Source: an uncultured bacterium (lineage in GTDB: Bacteria > Planctomycetota > UBA1135 > UBA2386). From it: a DNA stretch of 5,158 nucleotides. The notes beneath the pieces are model-generated. The model saw only the letters and a program-made list of their open reading frames with translations, was not told the origin of the DNA and made no database searches. Numbering within the stretch: the first letter of the stretch is position 1; each line of letters starts with the position of its first letter. The position numbers and the translations under genes were made by a program. The DNA lies in NCBI GenBank assembly GCA_938003515.1, contig CALKYL010000108.1, forward strand, positions 1 through 5,158, given 5' to 3'. Positions 1-5,158 of the stretch are shown piece by piece.

Positions 1-52
1 CCTTCTCGAGCAGGGCGGAGAGTGCGGACGTGGCCATGGGGGCGAGCACCAT
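1..52 (-). CDS. Possible 5' end of a leftward gene, product unknown (partial)
   Basis: On the minus strand an open frame runs off the left edge of the window. Three in-frame ATG codons are possible starts, with first bases at 76, 52 and 37. From the middle one the peptide reads MVLAPMATSALSALLEK and continues outside. Its third codon positions are almost all G or C, which fits coding sequence in this genome, whereas the stretch upstream of position 52 looks less coding-like. No start has a good Shine-Dalgarno sequence. If real, the gene would be divergent from lgt, with the intergenic region between them holding both promoters. About 17 codons are too few to name a function, and a chance open frame is possible. 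A rival reading is the tail of a rightward gene in frame 3 that would stop at the TAG at 165-167. It has weaker codon bias. Confidence 0.3.
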   Translation of the reverse strand, partial: MVLAPMATSALSALLEK

Positions 53-141
53 AGCCGCTCGTCGTGGCGCCGTCATCTCGACCGCCAACGAACGCCGGAG
101 CCGAGGGTTCGGCGACCCGCGCGGCGAACGTCGATTCGACC

Positions 142-170
142 CGGACACGGCGCCCGGCCGCCGGTAGCCT
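142..170 (+). promoter_or_regulatory. Candidate promoter for lgt, possibly giving a leaderless transcript
   Basis: CGGACA at 142-147 shares GACA with the sigma70 -35 consensus. It is separated by 17 bp from TAGCCT at 165-170, which fits the loose TANNNT form of a -10 element. The lgt ATG starts 9 bp after the last base of that hexamer, where a transcript would begin. No Shine-Dalgarno sequence lies before the ATG, so leaderless translation would be consistent. A short palindrome, GTCGATTCGAC at 130-140, abuts the -35 hexamer and could be an operator, but it is too short to be persuasive. Matches of this strength occur by chance, so this is a suggestion from spacing and context only. Confidence 0.22.
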
Positions 171-178
171 GCCCGCCG

Positions 179-1216
179 ATGGAATTCCCCGGCTGGGATC
201 CCGTGCTGCTCGACATCCCGTTCCTGCCGATCGACATCCGGTGGTACGGGCTGATGTACGTCGTCGGCTTCGTCGTCGCGCAGTGGGTGTTCGTGCGGCT
301 GGCGCGCCGCGGCTTCTTCCCCGTGTCGGCGCAGGCCGCGCCCGACCTGATCTTCTACTGCGTGTTCGGCGTCATGCTCGGCGGCCGGCTCGGCTACGCG
401 CTGTTCTACGACCAGTCGCTGCTGAACCCGCTCGAGTTCGTGCAGGTCTGGAAGGGCGGCCTCGCGTTCCACGGCGGCCTCGCCGGCGTCGGCGTGGCGG
501 TGTGGCTCTTCTGTCGGCGGCACGGGATCGGCTGGGGCCGCACCGTCGACGCGTGCGCGCTCGCGGTCACGCCGGGCATCCTCGCCGTGCGCTTCGCCAA
601 CTTCGTCAACGGCGAGCTGTACGGCCGCGAGACGACGCCCGACACGTGGGGCGCGATGCAGTTCCCGACCGACCCGGCGGCGATGCGGCTCATGCGCCTG
701 TCGGACGCGTGGACGATGCGCGACCGCGAGCTGTGCATCCAGGTCGCCTTCGGCCACCGGGAGTTCGCCGACGTCGAGCCGTACCTGAGCGAGGTGGACC
801 GGTTCGGCCAGCGCATCGACTGGTCCGCGGTCCAGCGGCACCTCGACTGGGACCGGGTGCGCGCGATGACGGATCCGGACGGCGCGCACCTGGTGCCGTT
901 CCGGCACCCGTCGCAGCTGTACGAGGGCATCGGCGAGGGTCTGGTGCTCGGCGTCGTGCTCGCGCTGCTCTACCTCGCGACGCGGCACCGCCCGCTCGCC
1001 GCCGGCCGCTACGCCGCGGTGTTCCTCCTCGGTTACGCGGCGATCCGGTTCTCGCTCGAGTGGGTGCGGCAGCCGGACGCGCAGTTCGGCAAGGTGGGCA
1101 CCGTCCTGTTCGGCATGACGATGGGGCAGACGCTGAGCGTCGGCCTCGTCGCGTTGGCGCTCGCGATCCTGTTCTGGCCGCGGCGTGGCCCGGCGCCGAA
1201 GCCGGCGCGCACGTGA
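179..1216 (+). CDS. lgt: Prolipoprotein diacylglyceryl transferase (Lgt)
   Basis: This integral inner-membrane enzyme moves the diacylglyceryl group of phosphatidylglycerol onto the lipobox cysteine of prolipoproteins, the first step of lipoprotein maturation. The 345-residue protein carries the family motifs in order: IRWYGLMY at 20-27, GGRLGY at 68-73, GGLAFHGG at 93-100 (H98 matches the conserved E. coli H103), the signature RFANFVNGELYGR at 138-150 (R138 matches E. coli R143), RHPSQLYEG at 242-250, RFSLEWVRQPDAQFG at 290-304 and MGQTLS at 315-320. About seven hydrophobic segments are visible, as expected. The ATG at 179 is the only usable start: that frame is open to the left edge but contains no ATG, GTG or TTG upstream. 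No Shine-Dalgarno sequence is visible. The protein is about 50 residues longer than the 291-residue E. coli enzyme. The extra length lies between NGELYGR and RHPSQLYE (residues 151-241), a soluble, charged stretch. A lipoprotein gene follows 41 bp downstream. Confidence 0.97.
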   Translation: MEFPGWDPVLLDIPFLPIDIRWYGLMYVVGFVVAQWVFVRLARRGFFPVSAQAAPDLIFYCVFGVMLGGRLGYALFYDQSLLNPLEFVQVWKGGLAFHGGLAGVGVAVWLFCRRHGIGWGRTVDACALAVTPGILAVRFANFVNGELYGRETTPDTWGAMQFPTDPAAMRLMRLSDAWTMRDRELCIQVAFGHREFADVEPYLSEVDRFGQRIDWSAVQRHLDWDRVRAMTDPDGAHLVPFRHPSQLYEGIGEGLVLGVVLALLYLATRHRPLAAGRYAAVFLLGYAAIRFSLEWVRQPDAQFGKVGTVLFGMTMGQTLSVGLVALALAILFWPRRGPAPKPART

Positions 1217-1248
1217 GGCGGGGCGGGCGCTGGCCGGCGCCGCCATCC

Positions 1249-1254
1249 GGGGGA
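1249..1254 (+). promoter_or_regulatory. Ribosome binding site supporting the 1258 start
   Basis: GGGGGA sits three bases before ATG 1258. It can pair with the anti-Shine-Dalgarno CCUCC using one G-U pair, at somewhat close spacing. No comparable purine-rich stretch precedes the alternative ATG at 1300, so this site favours the longer reading. The short spacing keeps the choice open. Confidence 0.4.
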
Positions 1255-1257
1255 ATA

Positions 1258-4182
1258 ATGACGCAAGCGTCGGCGTCCAGCGGCGCCACGGCCCGCTCCA
1301 TGTCCCCGATCCGCCTCCTGCTCCTCCTGCCGCTCTGCGCCGCCGCCGGCTGCGACAACGTCGGCCGCGCCTTCGACCCCGACGTCGACCCCGGCGGCCC
1401 CGACCCGACGACCGGCACGTCGGCGGTGCAGGTCGTACCGGTCGGCGGCGACGTGCGCGAAGGTCGGCCGCGCATCCGCGCCGCCTACCCCGAGGGCGCC
1501 GGCTGGCCCGGCACCGTCCCGATCGTCGTCGAGTTCAGCGAGAGCATCAACGCGGACTCGATCCTGCCGACGACGCCGACCGGGGTCGACGGCCGGATCG
1601 GAGTGCGCGTGCAGGGCTCGGAGCAGCTGCTGCCGTGCCAGTATTCGCTGGTCGCCGGCGGCCGCTTCCTGATCATGCGGCCGCTCAACGCGCTGACGAA
1701 CACCAACAACCCGATCTACGAGATCGTGCTGTTGCCGGAGGCCCGGGACGTCGACGGCGTGCGCTTCCAGGTCACCGGCGGCGAGGACGTGCTGGCGGAC
1801 TTCCAGGTCAACCAGGACTCGTCGATCGCCGACGGCCGCATCGTCGCGCTGTTCCCGCGCGACAACTTCCGCGAACAGGCTCGCGAGGGCGACGTCTGGG
1901 TGGTCTTCGACCGGCCGGCGAACCCCGCTTCGCTCGTCGACGCGAACGTGTTCCTGCGGCCGCAGGGGCAGGGGCCGATCGCGGTCGAACTCGACGTGCC
2001 GCTCACGACCGTCGGCGTGCCCGATCCGCGCGTGCTGCGCATCGACCCCGACCTGACGCTGGCGGCCGCGGCCAACTACGAGCTGGTCGTCACCGAGGCC
2101 ATCACGTTCGGCCAGAGCGGGCGGCTCGACTTCAACGGTCGCACGCCGTTCGCCGACTTCGACACCGTCGCGCCAGCGGCGCCGACCGGCGTAGAGCTCG
2201 GCAACTTCGTGCCCGGCTTCCCCAACAAGATCAACCGGCAGAACGTCGGCAACGTCACGCTGCACGTCACGACCGCCGCGGACACGCAGGCCGGCGACCA
2301 GGTCCGCGCGCGCATCTACGGCGGCGACGCCGACACGCCGCAGACGTTCGACCTGCGCTTCGTCGAACGGGTGGCCACCGTGCCGCAGAACGGCGAGCAG
2401 ACGGTGGTGCTCGACTTCAGCGGGCTGCTCGGCACCGTCGCGGGGCCGGCGCTCGACGACGGCGAGATCGTGTTCGCGGCGCAGCTGCAGCGCGGATCGC
2501 GCACGTCGGGCTTCGTGCAGAACGCGGCCAGCGCCGAGCCGACGTTCGACATCGAGCTGCCGACGCTGACGCAGGCCGGACCGCCCGGGCCGGGCAACGG
2601 CCTCGACGTCTACACGGACCAGGAGGCGATCGCGTTCTACGGCGTCGCGAGCGAACCGATCGCGGCGCTGACGTTCGACGACGGGGTCAACCCGACCGCC
2701 GGGCTGTTCGCGTCCGGAGACTCGGGGCGGTTCCTGGCGCTCCCGGCGCCGATCGGCCGTCTGACGGCGCCGCGCACCTACATGCTGACGCTGACCGACC
2801 GCGCCGGGAACATCCAGATGCCCGTCACCGGCACGATCCGGCAGCGCGGCCTCGTCACGGGCACCCTCGCGGGCACGCTGACGGTCGAGGCCTACGACGA
2901 GACGACGCTCGCGCCGATCCAGGGCGCCACCGTGCTGGTCGATCCCGTCGAGCCGGTCGTGCCCGCCGTCGGACAGCTGATCGGGGAGACCAACCAGAAC
3001 GGCCGCGTCGCCTTCACGCCGCCGGCCGGCTCCCACACGATCACGATCGTGCGCGCCGGCTACGGGCTGGTGACGCTCTACGACAGCCAGGCGGCGTTCG
3101 TCAGCCTGCCGCTGACGCCGAACACGAACGCCACGGCGACCCTGCGCGGCACCGCCGGGTTCACGCCGACGGCGGGCGCGACCGCGATCGTCGGCACGAC
3201 GGCGGTTGCCGACCGCAGCGTGCGCGGCATCCGCACGTCCGCGACCTCGCCGACCGAGATCCCGCCGATCCCGATCCTGCCCAACCGCGCGCAGGTGATC
3301 ACGGCCTTCGGCGGCAGCTTCGAGCCGACCGCCACGCCGACCTACGCGTTCCAGGCGTGCCAGCTGTGCGGCGCGTCGCTCCTGACGCCGACGCCGCCAC
3401 CCGCGCCGCCCGCGGCGGGCGTGACGCTCGAGACCTCGCTGCAGTTGACCGAGACCGGCCTGACGTTCGGGCAGCTGCTGACCACCTATCTCGAGGACTT
3501 CTCGCTGGCCGTGGGGCTGGACACGACGAGCCTCGTCGGCGGGGCGCCGCGCGTGCGCGCCACGTCGTCGCTGTTCGGCTTCGGCGGCCAGGTGCTGACC
3601 GGGGTCGGCTTCGCGACGAACACCGGCGGCGACGTGTACGAGATCGACGCGACCTACTCGCTGCCGATCATCGCCGCGTTCGCCGGCTTCGCGCCGGTGT
3701 CGTGGATCGTCGCCGAGGCCGAAGACGGCGCCGGGCGCGTCAGCCGCTGTCGGGTGTTCCTGAACGCAGCGCCCGGCTCGATCCTGCCCGGCGTCGGGCC
3801 GCCGGCGATCCCGGTCGTGACGACGCCCGGCGGGCCGTTCTCGGGCTCGCCGGCGGTGACGTTCGTCGACGTGCTCGACGCGTTCGCGGTGCCGGGCGGT
3901 CTCGGCTACTACGACGTGACGGCCACCGACCCAGCCGGTCGCACGTGGCGCATGCTGGTGCCCGACCGCGATCCCGCCGGCGGCACCGTCGCCGTGCAGT
4001 TCCCCGGGCTCGTCGTCAACAACGTGGCCGGACTCGTCGCCGGCGCGTGGACGATGCGCGTCGAGGCGCGGCTGTTCTTGTCGGTGACGCTGTCCGGCGT
4101 CGACGACGTCGTGCTCGCGGAGCGCTTCCGGCAGGAGATCAACTACGCGCGCGCGGCGCCGGTGACCTTCACGGTCCAGTGA
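1258..4182 (+). CDS. Large predicted lipoprotein with Ig-like (Big_5/SbsA-type) and carboxypeptidase-regulatory-like domains
   Basis: The 974-residue product is probably exported and lipid-anchored; its function is unknown. A hydrophobic run at 20-30 leads to a lipobox, AAGC, so C32 would be the lipidated residue after processing by Lgt and signal peptidase II. Asp follows at +2. A Pro/Asp-rich linker (40-56) precedes two domains resembling SbsA/Big_5 Ig-like folds: residues about 70-185 (VVEFSESINADSI, then the RPLNALT...YEIVL pattern) and about 192-300 (WVVFDRPANPASL...YELVV). Residues 302-435, opening with DTVAPAAPTGVELG, and 436-525 look like further beta-sandwich segments. Residues about 530-620 resemble a carboxypeptidase-regulatory-like domain (PIQGATVLV, NGRVAFTPPAGSHTI, AGYGL). 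The C-terminal third (about 630-974) is unrecognised and contains a CQLC pair (C701, C704) followed by a proline-rich linker. I chose ATG 1258 because GGGGGA lies just upstream, although with short spacing. ATG 1300 would give a more typical 18-residue lipoprotein signal (MSPIRLLLLLPLCAAAGC) and a 960-residue product, but has no ribosome site. A surface or periplasmic structural or adhesive role is plausible but unproven. Confidence 0.9.
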   Translation: MTQASASSGATARSMSPIRLLLLLPLCAAAGCDNVGRAFDPDVDPGGPDPTTGTSAVQVVPVGGDVREGRPRIRAAYPEGAGWPGTVPIVVEFSESINADSILPTTPTGVDGRIGVRVQGSEQLLPCQYSLVAGGRFLIMRPLNALTNTNNPIYEIVLLPEARDVDGVRFQVTGGEDVLADFQVNQDSSIADGRIVALFPRDNFREQAREGDVWVVFDRPANPASLVDANVFLRPQGQGPIAVELDVPLTTVGVPDPRVLRIDPDLTLAAAANYELVVTEAITFGQSGRLDFNGRTPFADFDTVAPAAPTGVELGNFVPGFPNKINRQNVGNVTLHVTTAADTQAGDQVRARIYGGDADTPQTFDLRFVERVATVPQNGEQTVVLDFSGLLGTVAGPALDDGEIVFAAQLQRGSRTSGFVQNAASAEPTFDIELPTLTQAGPPGPGNGLDVYTDQEAIAFYGVASEPIAALTFDDGVNPTAGLFASGDSGRFLALPAPIGRLTAPRTYMLTLTDRAGNIQMPVTGTIRQRGLVTGTLAGTLTVEAYDETTLAPIQGATVLVDPVEPVVPAVGQLIGETNQNGRVAFTPPAGSHTITIVRAGYGLVTLYDSQAAFVSLPLTPNTNATATLRGTAGFTPTAGATAIVGTTAVADRSVRGIRTSATSPTEIPPIPILPNRAQVITAFGGSFEPTATPTYAFQACQLCGASLLTPTPPPAPPAAGVTLETSLQLTETGLTFGQLLTTYLEDFSLAVGLDTTSLVGGAPRVRATSSLFGFGGQVLTGVGFATNTGGDVYEIDATYSLPIIAAFAGFAPVSWIVAEAEDGAGRVSRCRVFLNAAPGSILPGVGPPAIPVVTTPGGPFSGSPAVTFVDVLDAFAVPGGLGYYDVTATDPAGRTWRMLVPDRDPAGGTVAVQFPGLVVNNVAGLVAGAWTMRVEARLFLSVTLSGVDDVVLAERFRQEINYARAAPVTFTVQ
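1299..1353 (+). other. Lipoprotein signal peptide and lipobox coding segment
   Basis: This segment encodes the h-region LLLLLPLCAA and the lipobox AAGC ending at the predicted lipidated cysteine, codon 1351-1353 (C32 counted from ATG 1258). Ala at -3 is less common than Leu but allowed by the general lipobox pattern, and Gly at -1 is typical. The basic residue just before the hydrophobic core is the Arg of SPIR. Asp at +2 keeps lipoproteins in the inner membrane in Enterobacteria, but this rule may not apply in other phyla, so location cannot be read from it. Confidence 0.8.
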
Positions 4183-4195
4183 CGGACGGCCGGCC

Positions 4196-4840
4196 TTGAT
4201 CGGCGTCGCTCTGCTGTCGGGCGGTCTCGACTCGGGCGTCGCCGCCGCGTGCTTCGCGCGGCAGGACGGCGACCGGCTGGACGCGGCGCTGTTCTGCGAC
4301 TACGGCCAGCGCGCGGCGCGCCGCGAATTCGACAGAGCGGCGGCGCTGGCGCGGCGCCTGCAGGTGCCGCTGCACCGCTACGAGCTGCCGTGGCTCGCCG
4401 AGCTCGCGCGGCGATCGGGCTCGCGGCTCCTGGCGGGCACCGGGGACCTGCCGGCCGCGACCGCGGCCGCGCCCGGCGACCCGGCGAGCGCGCGCGCCGT
4501 CTGGGTGCCGGCCCGCAACGCGGTGTTCGTCGCGATCGCGGCCGCGCTCGCCGAGGCGTCGGGTGCGGACGCGGTGGTCGCGGGCTTCAACCGCGAGGAG
4601 GCGGCGACGTTCCCGGACAACTCGGCCGGGTTCCTGGACGCCGCGACGGGGATGCTCGCGTTCGGCACCCGGGCGGGCGTGCGGGTCGTCAGCCCCACGC
4701 TCGGCTGGGACAAGCCGCGTATCGTGGCGGAGGCCCGCGCCCTCGGCTTCACCGCCGATGACTTCTGGTCCTGCTACGACGGCGGGGAGGCGCCCTGCGG
4801 CCGCTGTGAGTCGTGCGTGCGCAGCCGCTTCACGCGATGA
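4196..4840 (+). CDS. queC: 7-cyano-7-deazaguanine (preQ0) synthase QueC, short C-terminus
   Basis: QueC converts 7-carboxy-7-deazaguanine, ammonia and ATP to preQ0, the precursor of the tRNA base queuosine, in the cytoplasm. The 214-residue protein has the N-type ATP pyrophosphatase loop SGGLDS at 8-13, DYGQRA at 35-40, the substrate-site motif VPARN at 104-108, GFNREEAATFPDNS at 130-143, PTLGWDKPRIV at 167-177, and four zinc cysteines C193, C201, C204 and C207 (C-x7-C-x2-C-x2-C). The start is TTG 4196. It is the only ATG, GTG or TTG between the in-frame stop at 4163-4165 and the ATP loop, and it places SGGLDS at the normal distance. No strong Shine-Dalgarno sequence is present. The gene begins 13 bp after the lipoprotein stop and overlaps the next frame by ATGA. 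Only seven residues follow C207, where family members usually have a longer tail containing an R...F..AG stretch. The 3' end may therefore be trimmed, although all recognised catalytic and metal residues remain. Confidence 0.94.
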   Translation: MIGVALLSGGLDSGVAAACFARQDGDRLDAALFCDYGQRAARREFDRAAALARRLQVPLHRYELPWLAELARRSGSRLLAGTGDLPAATAAAPGDPASARAVWVPARNAVFVAIAAALAEASGADAVVAGFNREEAATFPDNSAGFLDAATGMLAFGTRAGVRVVSPTLGWDKPRIVAEARALGFTADDFWSCYDGGEAPCGRCESCVRSRFTR

Positions 4841-5158
4841 TGCACCGGGCATGCTCCGACGTCGGCGCCGAGTCGACGCATCCGGACGCGGAGCACGTCG
4901 ACGGCGACGAGGAGGTCCGGCGCCTCGAGCCGGTCGTCGGCGCGCTGGTCGAGCAGGGCGCCGAGGTCAGCGTCGACACGACCAAGCCGGCGGTGATGCA
5001 GCGGGCGCTGGAGCTCGGCGCGACGTGGCTCAACGACGTCAACGGGTTCCGCGACCCCGCCGCGCTGGCGGTCGCGGGCGCGGCGCCGCCCGGTACCCGC
5101 TTCGTCGTCATGTTCTCGCGCAGCTCGGGTCCGCGCGCCGAGCGGGCGGCGCGGTCGG
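4837..5158 (+). CDS. folP: Dihydropteroate synthase-like (FolP), N-terminally short; runs off window
   Basis: DHPS condenses 6-hydroxymethyl-dihydropterin pyrophosphate with p-aminobenzoate in folate synthesis. The 107 visible residues match it from the second barrel strand onward: SDVGAEST at 7-14 (D8 aligns with E. coli D56), SVDTTKP at 45-51 (D47 with D96) and NDVNGFRDP at 66-74 (N66 with N115). The ATG at 4837 overlaps the queC stop as ATGA, suggesting translational coupling. The family N-terminus is absent: strand 1, the NVTPDSFSDGG loop with the metal-binding Asn (E. coli N22) and most of helix 1, about 48 residues. It cannot be recovered in frame. The nearest upstream stop is TGA 4807-4809, and the only extra start, GTG 4813, adds eight residues. 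Other odd points are ESTHPD in place of ESTRPG (the Arg63 position is His) and VVMFSRS where VLMHM is usual. It may be a 5'-truncated pseudogene, a divergent paralogue, or a gene damaged by an assembly gap. The remainder lies outside the window. Family assignment is firm; function is not. Confidence 0.8.
   Translation, partial: MMHRACSDVGAESTHPDAEHVDGDEEVRRLEPVVGALVEQGAEVSVDTTKPAVMQRALELGATWLNDVNGFRDPAALAVAGAAPPGTRFVVMFSRSSGPRAERAARS

Noticed and set aside
100..113. Small inverted repeat GCCGA-GGGT-TCGGC upstream of lgt.
   Set aside because: Only five base pairs, no T-run and no clear relation to a start or promoter element.
1222..1244. A GC-rich hairpin between lgt and the lipoprotein gene (GGCGGGCGC pairing with GCGCCGCC, one bulge, loop TGGCCG).
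   Set aside because: No T-run follows, so it is not an intrinsic terminator by the usual rule, and such stems arise easily by chance at this GC content. An attenuator role cannot be excluded.
64..1257. The reading frame of the lipoprotein stays open upstream across all of lgt, giving a nominal 1372-residue protein starting at a GTG at 64.
   Set aside because: The upstream part is Arg/Pro/Ala-rich, out-of-phase translation of lgt, which has full family motifs in its own frame. The signal peptide near 1300 shows the true N-terminus. Long open shadow frames are common at this GC content.
1033..3036. A 667-codon minus-strand open frame opposite lgt and the lipoprotein gene.
   Set aside because: Arg-, Asp- and Val-rich sequence without motifs, antisense to well-supported genes. 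It was judged a compositional shadow, as were the shorter minus-strand frames elsewhere.
4183..4195. Possible terminator or promoter between the lipoprotein gene and queC.
   Set aside because: The gap is only 13 bp and shows neither a hairpin nor promoter-like hexamers, so read-through is the simpler view.
1185..4199. A 1004-codon open frame on the plus strand overlapping the whole lipoprotein gene.
   Set aside because: The translation is low-complexity, dominated by Arg, Ala and Gly runs, with no recognisable domain. It is the expected by-product of strong G/C bias at third positions.
4169..4852. A 227-codon minus-strand open frame opposite queC.
   Set aside because: It mirrors queC exactly, is Arg-rich and motif-free, while the plus strand has all QueC signatures.
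1..5158. Search for tRNA, rRNA, CRISPR repeats, insertion sequence ends, riboswitches (including preQ1 types near queC) and long direct repeats.
   Set aside because: None seen by eye. The only non-coding stretch of any length is 1-178, and the remaining gaps are 41 and 13 bp.

Overview
The window is very GC-rich, roughly 70% by eye, with strong G/C preference at third codon positions. It carries a compact run of four same-strand genes: lgt, a large lipoprotein gene, queC and the start of a folP-like gene. Base composition, a QueC with a GFNxEEAxTFPDNS-type motif, and a big multi-domain Ig-like lipoprotein suggest a Gram-negative, high-GC environmental bacterium. A Myxococcota or other former Deltaproteobacteria member is my best guess. 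This is inference from general style, not a phylogenetic result.

Layout. Positions 1-178 are mostly non-coding. The left end may hold the first codons of a leftward gene leaving the window, and a weak promoter-like pair lies just ahead of lgt. Positions 179-1216 encode Lgt, prolipoprotein diacylglyceryl transferase, with all signature motifs and an extra segment of about 50 residues in its variable loop. After 41 bp, positions 1258-4182 encode a 974-residue predicted lipoprotein with a signal peptide, a lipobox, two SbsA/Big_5-like Ig domains, further Ig-like segments, a carboxypeptidase-regulatory-like domain and an unrecognised C-terminal third. After another 13 bp, queC (TTG start, 4196-4840) encodes 7-cyano-7-deazaguanine synthase with its ATP-binding motif and four zinc cysteines. 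Its stop overlaps, by ATGA, the start of a dihydropteroate synthase-like frame (4837 to the window end).

How the genes fit together. Lgt attaches the diacylglyceryl group to lipoprotein precursors, and the next gene encodes such a precursor. QueC makes preQ0 for queuosine from a GTP-derived precursor, and FolP acts in folate synthesis, which also starts from GTP. Spacing and orientation suggest one transcription unit, though lgt and its neighbour have no known biochemical link to the queC/folP pair.

The oddest place is the queC/folP junction. QueC ends only seven residues after its last zinc cysteine. The FolP-like frame starts about 48 residues late relative to E. coli DHPS, lacks the first strand and loop 1, and has His where loop 2 normally has Arg. 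A small deletion, real or from assembly, or a decayed or divergent DHPS would explain this. I found no mobile element, CRISPR array, RNA gene or convincing new system. Several very long open frames in other phases are by-products of high GC.
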